A DNA stretch of 64,000 nt from Listeria ivanovii subsp. ivanovii (GCF_900187025.1 NZ_LT906478.1:2154001-2218000); one strand, 5' to 3'. Shown: positions 9,287 to 18,642, counted from the stretch's first letter. Numbers and translations are program-made. Notes: a model not told the origin generated them from the sequence alone.

Positions 9287-11239
9287 ATGATTTTATTACA
9301 AGTTCAGCAAATTTCTAAATTCTTCGGTGCAGAAGTTATTTTAGATAATATTAAATTAGAAGTAAAAACGGGTGACCGTATAGCTTTAGTAGGTCGAAAC
9401 GGTGCTGGAAAATCAACATTACTCAAAATTATTGCCGGAAAAATGAGCTATGATGGTGGAATGATTTCCAAACCCAAAAGTGTCGAAATTGGCTACTTAG
9501 CTCAAAATACCGGATTAGAATCTACCAAAACCATTTGGGATGAAATGTTAGGTGTCTTTACTGCCCTTAGAAAAATGGAACAAGATTTGCGTGATATGGA
9601 AATACGTCTCGGTGAACCAGAACTTTATAATCATCCTGAAAATTATCAAGCTCTTATGAAAGATTATGACACGCTGCAACATACGTTTAAAGAAAGTGGC
9701 GGGTATACGTATGAAGCAGAAATTCGTTCCGTTTTAAATGGCCTACGCTTTTACCCTGCCGATTATGAAGTAGCAATTGCTTCTTTAAGTGGTGGGCAAA
9801 AAACTCGGCTTGCACTGGCTAAATTACTGCTCGCAAAACAAGATATTCTCGTGCTGGATGAACCTACCAACCACTTAGATATCGAAACATTATCATGGCT
9901 AGAAACTTATTTGCAAAATTACCATGGTTCACTTTTAATTGTATCTCATGACCGTTATTTCCTTGATAAAATAGTTAATCAAGTTTATGAAATCAGTCGT
10001 ACGAAAATAGATCATTATAAAGGCAATTACAGTTCTTTTGTCAGCCAAAAGCAAGCAAAATTAGAACAAATGTGGAAAGAGTTTGATAAGCAGCAAAAGC
10101 AAATTGCTAAATTAGAAGATTTTGTTGCAAGGAATTTAGTCCGTGCCTCCACAACGAAACGAGCACAAAGCAGACGAAAACAATTAGAAAAAATGGATGT
10201 TCTAGGCCGCCCACAAGGCGATGAAAAGTCTGCTCATTTTGGTTTTCATTTCGAAAAACAAACAGGTAAAGATGTTCTCATGGTAGATAAGCTTAGTATT
10301 GGTTACGCCAAAGATAAGCGAATCGCCTCTAACCTTACCTTTGAAATGAAACGCCAAGATAGCCTTGCGCTCGTTGGTCCAAATGGGATTGGTAAATCAA
10401 CACTCCTAAAAACACTTATTCGTGATATTCCGCCGCTTAGTGGAGAATTCCACTTTGGTGCTGGTGTGAAAATTGGTTACTACGACCAAGAACAAGCGAA
10501 ACTCACATCTAACAAAACCGTTTTAATGGAACTTTGGGATGATTATCCTGAATTAAATGAAGTAAATATCCGTACAACACTAGGTAATTTTTTATTTTCC
10601 GATGATGATGTCTTAAAAAACGTCCAATCGCTTAGTGGGGGAGAAAAAGCTAGGCTCGCGCTCGCAAAGCTCACTTTACTTCAAGCAAATGTACTTATTC
10701 TTGATGAACCTACCAACCATTTAGACATTGAAAGTAAAGAAGTTTTGGAAGCTGCTTTAATTGATTTTGAAGGAACAATTTTATTTGTTTCGCATGATCG
10801 TTATTTCATTAACCGCATCGCTTCCAAAGTAGTCGAACTTGCTCCAGAAAATGCAACTGTTTTCCTTGGTGATTATGACTATTATCAAGAAAAATTAGCT
10901 GAAATCAAAGAACTCGCGCGCCTTGATGCCGAAGACCGAAGAAGAAATGGCGAAGAAGTAGTTGCCACTGCTTCGGCGAGAAAACAAAACTATCAAGAAG
11001 AAAAAGAACAACAAAAATTACTCCGTCAAAGAAAACGCAAACTGGAAGAAATCGAGCAACTTATGGAAGAAACAGATGCAACCATCGCCTCACTTGAACT
11101 TGAGTTAACCAAACCGGAAATCTTTCAAGATCATGAGAAAACACTTGAAATCACTGGGAAATTAGATTCTGCAAAAGAACTAGTAGAAAAACTAATGGAA
11201 GAGTGGGAAAAAATAAGCGAAGAATTAGAATCAATCTAA
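9287..11239 (+). CDS. ABC-F family ATPase (ribosome-associated type)
   Basis: This 650-residue soluble protein has two ABC domains and no membrane segments. The first has Walker A GRNGAGKST (36-44), signature LSGGQ (about 168) and DEPTNHLD. A basic inter-domain linker follows (about 240-310), then the second domain with GPNGIGKST (about 364), LSGGEK and another DEPTNHLD. A charged coiled-coil C-terminal extension covers about 550-650. ABC-F proteins bind the ribosomal E site and modulate translation or antibiotic protection. The long C-terminal coiled coil suggests the Uup/YdiF-like branch, but no resistance role can be read. The ATG has GAGGAGAGA. Confidence 0.9.
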   Translation: MILLQVQQISKFFGAEVILDNIKLEVKTGDRIALVGRNGAGKSTLLKIIAGKMSYDGGMISKPKSVEIGYLAQNTGLESTKTIWDEMLGVFTALRKMEQDLRDMEIRLGEPELYNHPENYQALMKDYDTLQHTFKESGGYTYEAEIRSVLNGLRFYPADYEVAIASLSGGQKTRLALAKLLLAKQDILVLDEPTNHLDIETLSWLETYLQNYHGSLLIVSHDRYFLDKIVNQVYEISRTKIDHYKGNYSSFVSQKQAKLEQMWKEFDKQQKQIAKLEDFVARNLVRASTTKRAQSRRKQLEKMDVLGRPQGDEKSAHFGFHFEKQTGKDVLMVDKLSIGYAKDKRIASNLTFEMKRQDSLALVGPNGIGKSTLLKTLIRDIPPLSGEFHFGAGVKIGYYDQEQAKLTSNKTVLMELWDDYPELNEVNIRTTLGNFLFSDDDVLKNVQSLSGGEKARLALAKLTLLQANVLILDEPTNHLDIESKEVLEAALIDFEGTILFVSHDRYFINRIASKVVELAPENATVFLGDYDYYQEKLAEIKELARLDAEDRRRNGEEVVATASARKQNYQEEKEQQKLLRQRKRKLEEIEQLMEETDATIASLELELTKPEIFQDHEKTLEITGKLDSAKELVEKLMEEWEKISEELESI

Positions 11240-11262
11240 TCTGCATAAAAAAGGAGCAAACA

Positions 11263-12222
11263 ATGAAAAAGATTTTAATTATTTCTGGTTCTATTTTAGT
11301 AGGATTACTTTTAATTATCACCATTTGCGCAAGTTTTTATTTATATAGCTACGCACTAGCTCGTGATAATACAAGTATGAATGACACACCAACAACCGAC
11401 CAAACAACCGATACCGCTAAACTCGCAAAGAAAAATCGCGAAGAAAATCAAGCTTGGATGCAAAAACAAAAGCTCGTTCGCTGGACAGAAGAATCCAGTG
11501 ATAATTTGAAATTAGTTGCTAATTACTTAGAAGCCGATAAACCTTCAAATACAACCATTATTCTTGCTCACGGCTATCGTGGGAAAAGTGGTAAGATCGA
11601 AATGGCTGGTCTTGCAAAAATGTATCATGAAAAGTTTGGCTATAATGTTTTAATGCCTGATGCAAGAGCACACGGGGAAAGTGAAGGCAAAAATATTGGC
11701 TTTGGCTGGCCGGAACGAAAAGATTATGTCCAGTGGATTAATCAAGTCATTGATAAAAATGGGAAAGACGAAAAAATCGCACTTCATGGCGTATCGATGG
11801 GCAGCTCTACTGTTTTAATGACCAGTGGCGAAGATCTACCGAAACAAGTCAAAAGCGTCATCGCGGATTGCGGTTATACATCCATGGACGCGGAACTTAC
11901 TTACCAACTGAAAGCCATGTTCCATTTACCAAAGTTTCCAATTATCCAAACAGCTAGCTTAATTAACAAGGTTAAGGAAGGTTTTTACTTTGGTGAAGCT
12001 AGTGCCATCAAAGCTGTCGCAAAAACCGATTTACCGATTTTTTATATTCACGGAAACAAAGATGCGTTTGTTCCAACTTATATGGTAGACGAGCTTTATG
12101 ATGCAACAAATAGCTATAAAGAAAAGTGGATTGTCAGAGGTGCGGAACATGGTCAAGCTTACACTGTGGCCCCAGAAACTTATGAAGAAAAAGTACGCCA
12201 GTTTATCAATAAAACAATGTAA
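11263..12222 (+). CDS. Membrane-anchored alpha/beta hydrolase
   Basis: This 319-residue protein has an N-terminal membrane anchor (about 4-30) and an extracellular alpha/beta-hydrolase domain. HGYRG (about 103-107) is the oxyanion region, and GVSMGSS (176-182) holds the nucleophile Ser178. HGNKDAFVP carries the acid and GAEHGQAY the histidine. It resembles Bacillus YfhR/YqkD-type hydrolases of unknown substrate. The ATG at 11263 has AAGGAG. An upstream in-frame start inside the ABC-F gene is rejected. It is probably co-transcribed with that gene, the gap being 23 bases. Confidence 0.85.
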   Translation: MKKILIISGSILVGLLLIITICASFYLYSYALARDNTSMNDTPTTDQTTDTAKLAKKNREENQAWMQKQKLVRWTEESSDNLKLVANYLEADKPSNTTIILAHGYRGKSGKIEMAGLAKMYHEKFGYNVLMPDARAHGESEGKNIGFGWPERKDYVQWINQVIDKNGKDEKIALHGVSMGSSTVLMTSGEDLPKQVKSVIADCGYTSMDAELTYQLKAMFHLPKFPIIQTASLINKVKEGFYFGEASAIKAVAKTDLPIFYIHGNKDAFVPTYMVDELYDATNSYKEKWIVRGAEHGQAYTVAPETYEEKVRQFINKTM

Positions 12223-12256
12223 AACGAGTGCGGGATAATATTGCCCGCACTCGTTT
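12222..12256. terminator. Strong bidirectional terminator
   Basis: A perfect 13-bp GC-rich stem (AAACGAGTGCGGG with CCCGCACTCGTTT) has a nine-base loop. It separates the convergent hydrolase and tsaD genes, whose stop codons touch each side. Confidence 0.9.
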
Positions 12257-13279
12257 CTATATATCTTCTAATAATAGTCCTGGATTTGCATTCATTTCCA
12301 AATGACTACGTTTTCCTTGTAAAAAGCTTACTGTTCCCGCGGCTGCAATCATCGCAGCATTGTCCCCACATAATGAAAGAGGTGGAATGATTAATTCTGT
12401 GTCTGGAAGTTCTATTTCGACTTCTTGAATAAGCCGTGCGCGTAAACCTTGATTGGCTGCTACACCACCAGCAAGCAGTAGTTGGTTTACTTCATATTTT
12501 TTAGCAGCTAGAATCGTTTTCGTCACTAACACATCAATCACACTCGCTTGAAAACTTGCTGCCATATCATTCGGGTTTGGCTCGTCCCCGCGTTGTCTTA
12601 AATTATGCAAGGTATTTATAAAAGAAGATTTCAAACCACTGAAACTAAAATCAAACGAACCATCATCCATCATCGCTCTAGGAAAATGGAATGTATCTTC
12701 GCCGTCTTTTGCAAGTTTATCAATTTGTACACCACCTGGATAAGCTAAACCAAGTGTCCGTGCTACTTTGTCATATGCTTCACCAGCCGCATCGTCTCTT
12801 GTTTCGCCAATAATCTCAAATTTATTTTCATCACGCATTAAAACAAGCTCCGTATGGCCTCCACTAACAACTAAAGCTAACAGTGGAAACTTCATTTCCG
12901 TTTCAAACCGATTAGCATAAATATGACCCGCAATATGGTGCACCCCAATTAACGGTAAGTTGTGCATAAAAGCAAGTGTCTTAGCTGCATTCACACCAAT
13001 TAAAAGCGCGCCAACGAGTCCTGGGCCCTCTGTGACAGCAACCGCATTTAGATCATCCATCGTTACATTCGCTTTTTCCAGTGCTTCTTCAATCACAAGC
13101 GTAATTTGTTCCACATGGTGTCTCGACGCAATTTCAGGGACTACCCCGCCAAAACGTTTATGGCTTTCTATTTGTGAAGCCACCACACTTGAAATGATTT
13201 CATTCCCATTTTTCACGACAGAAGCAGCCGTTTCATCACAGCTTGATTCTATCCCAAGAATTAATGTATTTTTTTTCAT
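12257..13279 (-). CDS. tsaD: tRNA N6-threonylcarbamoyladenosine transferase TsaD
   Basis: TsaD transfers the threonylcarbamoyl group to A37 of ANN-decoding tRNAs in complex with TsaB and TsaE. Visible features are the N-terminal ASKHA-fold start [12 protein letters not shown] and the metal-binding HHIAGH, with His115 and His119. The later SFSGLKSSF and [13 protein letters not shown] motifs are also typical. I choose the ATG at 13277-13279 (340 residues), which overlaps the rimI stop as ATGA and has GGTGGA upstream. It is the last gene of tsaE-tsaB-rimI-tsaD. Confidence 0.97.
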   Translation of the reverse strand: MKKNTLILGIESSCDETAASVVKNGNEIISSVVASQIESHKRFGGVVPEIASRHHVEQITLVIEEALEKANVTMDDLNAVAVTEGPGLVGALLIGVNAAKTLAFMHNLPLIGVHHIAGHIYANRFETEMKFPLLALVVSGGHTELVLMRDENKFEIIGETRDDAAGEAYDKVARTLGLAYPGGVQIDKLAKDGEDTFHFPRAMMDDGSFDFSFSGLKSSFINTLHNLRQRGDEPNPNDMAASFQASVIDVLVTKTILAAKKYEVNQLLLAGGVAANQGLRARLIQEVEIELPDTELIIPPLSLCGDNAAMIAAAGTVSFLQGKRSHLEMNANPGLLLEDI

Positions 13280-13731
13280 AAGTCCACCCACATCACTAGC
13301 GCATCTTCTTTCGTATCCGGATAATAGTTTTTCCGAATGGCGCCATCTTGAAATCCTAATTTTTTGTAAAGACTTTGTGCTACATTGTTTGACACACGAA
13401 CTTCTAGTGTTATCCGAATGATACCGCGCTCTTTCGCTATTCGGATTATTTCACGAAGAAGCGCCTCACCATAATGGTTTCCTTGAAATTCCGGATGAAT
13501 CGCAATATTCGTTACATGTCCCTCATCAAGCACTAGCCAAATCCCTGCGTAACCAACTACTTTCTCTTTATAGCTTGCAAGAATATAATACGCATATTGA
13601 TTAATAATAAACTCGTTTCGAAAAGCAGCTTCCGTCCATGGTACTGTAAATGCAGCATTTTCAACATTCATAATACTTTTCAAGTCTGCAACTGTCGCTT
13701 CTTTAAACAACAAAGCTTCTTCCAAACTCAC
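13276..13731 (-). CDS. rimI: Ribosomal protein S18-alanine N-acetyltransferase RimI
   Basis: This 151-residue GNAT-fold enzyme is expected to acetylate the N-terminal alanine of S18. The acetyl-CoA pyrophosphate loop is seen as [14 protein letters not shown] (about residues 78-91), and LYKKLGF lies at about 125-131. The start is GTG 13729-13731, overlapping the tsaB TGA, and the stop overlaps the tsaD ATG. Both junctions indicate translational coupling. Its place between tsaB and tsaD is the normal Firmicute arrangement. Confidence 0.94.
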   Translation of the reverse strand: MSLEEALLFKEATVADLKSIMNVENAAFTVPWTEAAFRNEFIINQYAYYILASYKEKVVGYAGIWLVLDEGHVTNIAIHPEFQGNHYGEALLREIIRIAKERGIIRITLEVRVSNNVAQSLYKKLGFQDGAIRKNYYPDTKEDALVMWVDL

Positions 13732-14426
13732 TCAGAACGCCTCGATTCTAGCCACTTACTCTCTGCTTCTGCAAGTTTCAGATAATCAGGAATAAAATTA
13801 TCTGCTGGCTCTCCGACTAATTTATCCGCTAACTTCACGAGAGCACTCGCACGTGAATACGTATAATCTGCACTCGCAAAAATAGCCCGTTCTCCAAGAA
13901 TATCTGTAATGGTTAGGCAAATTTGTTCATTCAGCGTTCCAGTAAATAATATTACTTCTGTTTCTCCGTCTTGTTTTAATTTTTCAAGTAAATCTGTCAA
14001 CGCAATATGGCTATCGGCTATGACATGGTTCATTTCACCTTGACTTGCTTGATAAACCCCTGCATAAACATTGCCCCGGCGCGCATCCATCAAAGCAACT
14101 ACTTTCCCAGGAAAATACACCCCATTTTCAGCTAAAAGTCTCAAAGAAGAAATCCCTACAATTGGAATTCCCGCATCCCATGCCATTGTTTTTGCTACTG
14201 TCACACCAATTCTTAAGCCAGTATAAGAACCAGGTCCTTTGGCAACAGCAATTTTCTCTAGATCAGCTGGTTTTACCCCACATTCATTCATTAAATCCGC
14301 AATTGCAGGTAACAAACGAACACTATGATTTTTCTTCAAATTTGTTGTATATTCCCCAATGACAGCCCCCTCAGCAAAAAGTGCTATTGTCATCGTATCA
14401 GAAGATGTATCCATTCCCAGTATCAT
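13728..14426 (-). CDS. tsaB: tRNA threonylcarbamoyladenosine biosynthesis protein TsaB
   Basis: TsaB is the inactive TsaD paralogue that scaffolds the TsaB-TsaD-TsaE complex. The 232-residue product begins with LGMDTSSDTMTIAL and has the conserved GPGSYTGLRIG motif at about 65-75. It lacks the HxxxH metal site. ATGGAGG spans the end of tsaE, giving a ribosome site for the ATG at 14426. The C-terminus overlaps rimI by four bases. Confidence 0.96.
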   Translation of the reverse strand: MILGMDTSSDTMTIALFAEGAVIGEYTTNLKKNHSVRLLPAIADLMNECGVKPADLEKIAVAKGPGSYTGLRIGVTVAKTMAWDAGIPIVGISSLRLLAENGVYFPGKVVALMDARRGNVYAGVYQASQGEMNHVIADSHIALTDLLEKLKQDGETEVILFTGTLNEQICLTITDILGERAIFASADYTYSRASALVKLADKLVGEPADNFIPDYLKLAEAESKWLESRRSE

Positions 14427-14429
14427 TTC

Positions 14430-14885
14430 TCAAAAAACCTCCATCGCAAGTTGTTCATATCTTTTACCAACAGGTTTAGCCACAATTTTACGTGTATTCT
14501 CATCTATATGGAAAAGCCGAATTTCCAAGTACTCACTCGGTAAATCTTCACGCACAAAATGGGCCCACTCAACTACACTTACCCCCAAGCCATAAAAATA
14601 TTCCTCCAGACCAAGTTCATCAGGAGAAGCATCTTCCAGTCGGTACACATCCATATGGTAAAGTGGTAAGCGCCCTTTTTTATATTCGCGGATAATCGTA
14701 AAGGTAGGACTTTTAATCATTTGCGGAATTAAAAGGCCTTCGCCGATTCCTTTTGTAAAAGTAGTTTTCCCAGCACCCAGATCACCTTCAAGTAAAATCA
14801 CATCTCCTGCTTGAAGTTTCTCTCCAAGTTGCTTTGCGAGTAGTTTTGTATCTTCTTCCCTTGTCATCACTCGTTCGAATTCCAT
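14430..14885 (-). CDS. tsaE: tRNA threonylcarbamoyladenosine biosynthesis ATPase TsaE
   Basis: TsaE is the small ATPase that recycles the TsaBD complex. Its 151 residues include a Walker A motif GDLGAGKT (34-41), the switch PTFTIIREY and the HMDVYRL motif. The ATG is preceded by GGTGAGG. It is the promoter-proximal gene of the tsa operon, three bases upstream of tsaB. Confidence 0.96.
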   Translation of the reverse strand: MEFERVMTREEDTKLLAKQLGEKLQAGDVILLEGDLGAGKTTFTKGIGEGLLIPQMIKSPTFTIIREYKKGRLPLYHMDVYRLEDASPDELGLEEYFYGLGVSVVEWAHFVREDLPSEYLEIRLFHIDENTRKIVAKPVGKRYEQLAMEVF

Positions 14886-14915
14886 TACCTCACCCGTCCA
14901 TTATTTTCTCTACAT

Positions 14916-14943
14916 ATCATACCACAAAGCCCACTTAAAATAA
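14916..14943 (-). promoter_or_regulatory. Promoter of tsaE-tsaB-rimI-tsaD
   Basis: Minus strand TTATTT, 16 bases, then TATGAT preceded by TGG. The -10 is extended (TGGTATGAT) and compensates for a weak -35. Confidence 0.5.
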
Positions 14944-14948
14944 AAAAC

Positions 14949-14982
14949 AAAAGACGCAACGATTTGAGTCGCTGCGCCTTTT
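14949..14982 (-). terminator. Terminator of the 14992 lipoprotein gene
   Basis: Minus strand AAAAGGCGCAGCGA pairs with TCGTTGCGTCTTTT across CTCAAA, followed by a T-rich run. It ends just before the tsaE promoter. Confidence 0.85.
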
Positions 14983-14991
14983 CCAGGAAAA

Positions 14992-16134
14992 TTATATGTC
15001 TGAATCATCTAAGTCAAGTTCACTATACATTTGTGTGTAAAACTCTGCCACAATTTTAGTTAGTTCGTCACTAGAAATAAGCTGTTCTTTTGTCGGGAAG
15101 TCCGCAATCGGTATGAATTTTTCTGCTGACATCTTGACTTGGAAAGCAATCGATTCTAGTCCATCTGAATTTGTTTTATCTCCTACTTCTACATCGAGTG
15201 TTAATGTATCAAGTGCTTTATTTTTGTCTGGTTTAACAGAAATTTTGAAGTTAATAGTTGTATCTTTATTTTCTTTTAACTCTTTTGCAGTTTTTTCTAT
15301 ACTTGATTTCGTTTCAGCATATTCAGTATCGAAATCAGTTAGACTTTCTGCACCTTGACTATCTAAGATTACTTTAAAGTCAGCTTTTACTTTTTCATCG
15401 TCCATAAGTTTAGCTACTTCGGCCATCAGATTAGAAAAATCAGAATTTTTCAGTGTAACCGCAATGGTCCCATCTTTTGCTTCTTTAAAACGATCTTTAT
15501 CCATACTAGTCAAATAGTTATTTAAAAGTTTCGAGCTTTTTTCGTTTAAATCTTCTGTTGCAGCTTCTATTTTTTTAGTAGCTTCAGCAGTTTCAGGGGG
15601 TGTTTCTTCCATTAAAGTACTAGTTAATTCCCCGATACTTAAGTATTTATTTTTTAGGTCAGGAAATTCTGTGTTAAGTTTCGACCACACGCCATTCGTT
15701 ACTTGATCTAAGTAGCTAAGTAATGATTCATCTGGCTCTACAATAGATTTAAGTGGAATGAAAATGTCACCTGTTTTTGTATTTGCTAAGAAATCTAAAT
15801 CAAGTGAAATTGGTAGCATATTATTGCTAGAAGAGATATTTAATTTAGTTTCTGATTTATCGGCTTTTTTATCTGTTGAAGTAGTCATCGAAAGTTTGAT
15901 ATCTTTCAAAATACCGATAGTCGCAGCACTTGGATTCGTACTTGCAAGGTTTATATCTGTTACACCGAATGTTGTTTTATAAGTCGATTGATTTGGTACG
16001 TCATTACTATTTTCGATTGTTTGAATAAATTTTCCTTTTGGTGTTTTTGCAGCTTTTTCTTCAGCACTTTCTCCACAAGCACTAAAAATTAGTGATAATG
16101 CTAATAATAACGAAAATAAAATCCCTTTTTTCAT
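14992..16134 (-). CDS. Secreted lipoprotein, unknown function
   Basis: This 380-residue protein starts MKKGILFSLLLALSLIFSAC, a type II signal peptide with lipobox FSAC, so it should be lipid-anchored outside the membrane. The mature part is rich in Lys, Glu, Ser and Thr. It contains a helical stretch (about 170-210), and I recognise no catalytic motif. It has the look of LppX/DUF6612-type lipoproteins, but I do not assign it. ATG 16132-16134 has GGAGG seven bases upstream. The 27 extra upstream residues in frame lack a ribosome site. Confidence 0.85.
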   Translation of the reverse strand: MKKGILFSLLLALSLIFSACGESAEEKAAKTPKGKFIQTIENSNDVPNQSTYKTTFGVTDINLASTNPSAATIGILKDIKLSMTTSTDKKADKSETKLNISSSNNMLPISLDLDFLANTKTGDIFIPLKSIVEPDESLLSYLDQVTNGVWSKLNTEFPDLKNKYLSIGELTSTLMEETPPETAEATKKIEAATEDLNEKSSKLLNNYLTSMDKDRFKEAKDGTIAVTLKNSDFSNLMAEVAKLMDDEKVKADFKVILDSQGAESLTDFDTEYAETKSSIEKTAKELKENKDTTINFKISVKPDKNKALDTLTLDVEVGDKTNSDGLESIAFQVKMSAEKFIPIADFPTKEQLISSDELTKIVAEFYTQMYSELDLDDSDI

Positions 16135-16236
16135 GTTAATCCTCCAATTTCTATGTAGTATGTTAAAGCTAACACATACTCCCACAATAAAACAAGCACT
16201 TCCTAAAAAATTCACTAAATTGACACACTTCTAAAT

Positions 16237-16270
16237 AAAAAGCATTTCCTACAGACAGGCAATGCTTTTT
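16237..16270. terminator. Terminator of the 16269 lipoprotein gene
   Basis: AAAAAGCATTTCCT and AGGCAATGCTTTTT form a ten-base stem plus an inner three-base pair. It overlaps the stop codon of the minus-strand gene and has A and T runs on both sides. Confidence 0.85.
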
Positions 16271-16649
16271 ATTTTGGATTCACTTTTATCGAAGTAGCAC
16301 TTTCAGAAATTTTCCCTGGGGCTGGTGAAGTCACCTTGGAGCCTGCTGGAAAAACTGCCTTAACACTATCTCCATCTTTAATATCAGAAAGTTTCATTGC
16401 TTTACCTGTTGATTCATTCGTCACGGAAGTATTACCTGTCACCGAGATAATTACTTCACTGGAATAGTCATTTTTTTCTCCACTCCATGTTAACACGCCA
16501 TTCACCGTTAGTTCACTATTATTTTCTAATAAACTAGCATCTGTCACGGTTCCGTCAAGCACTAATGTAGGAACTTCTTCTTGATTACAGCCTGCCAAAA
16601 ATAAAACGATTAATAACATCGGTACAATTACTTTTTTAAAACTTGTCAT
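16269..16649 (-). CDS. Small lipoprotein with a single-domain beta-rich mature part
   Basis: This 126-residue protein has a type II signal peptide (LLIVLFLAGC, Cys21). The short mature domain is rich in Thr, Ser and Val, with phrases such as LDGTVTDASLL and KDGDSVKAVF that suggest an OB-like or DUF3221-like fold. No catalytic residues are visible. It lies upstream of the larger lipoprotein on the same strand but is separated by a terminator, so the two are likely independent units. Confidence 0.75.
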   Translation of the reverse strand: MTSFKKVIVPMLLIVLFLAGCNQEEVPTLVLDGTVTDASLLENNSELTVNGVLTWSGEKNDYSSEVIISVTGNTSVTNESTGKAMKLSDIKDGDSVKAVFPAGSKVTSPAPGKISESATSIKVNPK

Positions 16650-16744
16650 CTCTCTTTCTCGTCCTCTCTGAAGCTTATCGTTCTTCCTAGCATAGCATTT
16701 TGAAGAAACACGGGCAATTGTTTTCTCGTTTTCTTAAAGAATTC

Positions 16745-17101
16745 TTATAAACCAACCATTATTCCAATAAAAGCTGCTACTAAGCCAAAAACATAGCTGA
16801 GTCCCAAATAAGAAAAAAGTACTCGGTAACTCGCTTTCCATTTTAATTCCATACTCTCTACTTTAAAAGTGGAAAAAGTGGTATATCCGCCCATAAAACC
16901 AGTACCAAGTAGCAGTTGCCATACCGGGTCTAACGCTGAAGAAATAAGAAATCCAAGTAAAAATGAACCAGTTATATTGATAAAAAAAGTCGCATAGGGA
17001 AAGTTAGTCTTCCATTTACTTTTCACAAATACAGAAATCCCGTAACGTAATATCGCGCCAAGCCCAGCACCAAAACCAACCAGTAAAAAATTAACTAACA
17101 T
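16745..17101 (-). CDS. crcB: Fluoride exporter subunit CrcB/FluC (second of pair)
   Basis: This 118-residue, four-helix Fluc channel subunit has the conserved GxGAxxGAxxRY start (GFGAGLGAILRYG) and the fluoride-path motif GGYTTFSTF at about 75-83. Firmicute pairs form dual-topology heterodimers that export fluoride. The ATG has GGGGGA six bases upstream, within the end of the first crcB, and the overlap of eleven bases argues for coupled translation. Confidence 0.95.
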   Translation of the reverse strand: MLVNFLLVGFGAGLGAILRYGISVFVKSKWKTNFPYATFFINITGSFLLGFLISSALDPVWQLLLGTGFMGGYTTFSTFKVESMELKWKASYRVLFSYLGLSYVFGLVAAFIGIMVGL

Positions 17102-17480
17102 CGTGAGTCCCCCTTTTTAACAGGCGAGCGCTAAGCATAGACCCCATCTTCACCATGAAAAGTCCCCCCATTAAACTAACTGCAATATAAGTAATCGCCC
17201 ATACGATTTCCCCGTTTTGGAGTAGTTGAATAGAGTCCACACTAAATGCCGAAAATGTCGTAAATGCTCCGATAAAACCTGTCCCAATGCCGTTCAAAAC
17301 CACTAACGAAAGACGCGATTTTTCTGCTAAAAACGTCATCACAAATGCTAGTAAGAAACAGCCTATCAAATTAACCGCTAATGTCGCATACGGAAAACTG
17401 CCGCCACCAAGCCACAAGGTAAATGCATAACGACACATCCCACCTAATGCACCAAACATCCCAACATAAAAAAAATACAT
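17091..17480 (-). CDS. crcB: Fluoride exporter subunit CrcB/FluC (first of pair)
   Basis: This 129-residue, four-helix Fluc subunit has GMFGALGGMCRYAF at the start and GAFTTFSAFSVD (about 75-86), the TxxS track of the fluoride pore. Its opposite-charge loops relative to the partner fit a heterodimer. The ATG is preceded by AGTGGGG. A leader of about 80 bases with alternative hairpins separates it from its promoter. Confidence 0.95.
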   Translation of the reverse strand: MYFFYVGMFGALGGMCRYAFTLWLGGGSFPYATLAVNLIGCFLLAFVMTFLAEKSRLSLVVLNGIGTGFIGAFTTFSAFSVDSIQLLQNGEIVWAITYIAVSLMGGLFMVKMGSMLSARLLKRGTHDVS

Positions 17481-17503
17481 TTGCTAAGCCCCACTTCATT
17501 AAA

Positions 17504-17539
17504 AACTGCCCGGTAATAAATTATCTCAGGCAGTTACCG
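17504..17539 (-). promoter_or_regulatory. Mutually exclusive hairpins in the crcB leader (possible attenuator)
   Basis: Reading the minus strand, CGGTAA (17539-17534) can pair with TTACCG (17516-17511). Alternatively AACTGCC (17535-17529) can pair with GGCAGTT (17510-17504), which is followed by TTTAAT. The two helices share bases and interleave, so only one can form. The second looks like a weak terminator just before the ribosome site. It does not match the crcB/fluoride riboswitch consensus that I know. Confidence 0.45.
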
Positions 17540-17557
17540 TCATTCTATTTCTTCTAT

Positions 17558-17587
17558 ACTATAACGCAAAACATTCCTGTTATTCAA
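17558..17587 (-). promoter_or_regulatory. Sigma-A promoter of the crcB pair
   Basis: Minus strand TTGAAT, 18 bases, TATAGT, about 78 bases upstream of the first crcB ATG. Confidence 0.55.
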
Positions 17588-17675
17588 CTTACTGGAAGTC
17601 GCGCATTCCTTCTCGAAAAATCGTTCTAATTTCACATGACTTATATCGATTTTTCTGTCTATCAGTTGAAAACCT

Positions 17676-18557
17676 CTAGTAAGTCATCCATTTTGGCATT
17701 AACTTCCGGAAATTATCGTGACTGTCCACGGCCTTTTTTGCATAATCTATTAATTTCCCTAAATTACGATAATCCTTCTCACTTGCCCAACTAAGAGCAA
17801 ACACAAGGTGCATCGCTGTATAAAGGGCAAACAGTTTCCAAAAACCAGCTGGCTCTTCTTCATTAAGATAACCTAAAATATTTCCCTTCGCAAAAGTAAT
17901 ACTACTGTTTGTTGTGAAAAAACCGATTTTTGCTAAATCAAATAAGGGGTCCCCAAATTCCAAACGATTAAAATCAATAATCCCTGCAAATTGATGCTGA
18001 TTTAAAATGATATTCGCCGGATGAAAATCCCCGTGCTGCAGCCGACTCTCTCTTCCTCTCATTAGAAATAAATTCGCTTCAATAAAATCTTCTGTTTCTT
18101 GTAAAAAGGATATCTCCATCATCGAATTCTTCAATATTTTTAATTTACGAAAATATTTCTCTTGTTGAAAATCAAACCAATTTATTTTTGGTCCTTCTAT
18201 ATCTGCTTTATGTATTTTTTGCAAAACCTCTCCTGCTGAAAAGCCTGCCTGAAACTGTTCAAAATTAGATAATTCATCCATTCCACTTTCTGCATCTTTT
18301 CCTTGCAAATAATCTATCACCATATAACCTTCCCCTTGAAGGGTACCAAAATCAAGTGCTCGTGGAATATTTTGTGTTACTGAATTTAACTTTTGAATTG
18401 TTTCAAATTCTATTTTTCGCTCTTTCAGTGTAGCCTTATGGAAAATACGAACTAAATAATTATCATCCACTTGATATTTCTGGTCTAGTGAAAAACCTTT
18501 ATTTATTTCTTTAATAACACTTGCATTCTTTAACATCTCAATAGATTGTATCTCCAA
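17676..18557 (-). CDS. Aminoglycoside-phosphotransferase-like kinase
   Basis: This 293-residue protein-kinase-fold enzyme has the Brenner motif QHGDFHPANIIL (about 178-189) with catalytic Asp, and IIDFNRLEFGDPLFDLA (about 196-212), where IIDF replaces DFG. The APH family includes antibiotic kinases, choline kinases and metabolic kinases. The substrate cannot be read from sequence, and a chromosomal Listeria copy is unlikely to be a resistance gene. The start is TTG 18555-18557, preceded by AGAAGGTGAG. Confidence 0.8.
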   Translation of the reverse strand: MEIQSIEMLKNASVIKEINKGFSLDQKYQVDDNYLVRIFHKATLKERKIEFETIQKLNSVTQNIPRALDFGTLQGEGYMVIDYLQGKDAESGMDELSNFEQFQAGFSAGEVLQKIHKADIEGPKINWFDFQQEKYFRKLKILKNSMMEISFLQETEDFIEANLFLMRGRESRLQHGDFHPANIILNQHQFAGIIDFNRLEFGDPLFDLAKIGFFTTNSSITFAKGNILGYLNEEEPAGFWKLFALYTAMHLVFALSWASEKDYRNLGKLIDYAKKAVDSHDNFRKLMPKWMTY

Positions 18558-18642
18558 ATGCTCACCTTCTTACAAATTATTTAGCTTATTTCTAGTATAC
18601 ACGGAAAAGCTCCCTATCCGCTAGATTTATCCATATAAGTTA

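Noticed and set aside
12960..13421. Plus-strand frame across the tsaD-rimI junction
   Set aside because: It overlaps two certain genes on the other strand and has no ribosome site or recognisable domain.
17481..17675. Fluoride riboswitch upstream of the crcB pair
   Set aside because: I looked for the conserved GGNGATGG and CTGATGGC segments and did not find them; only unrelated alternative hairpins are visible.
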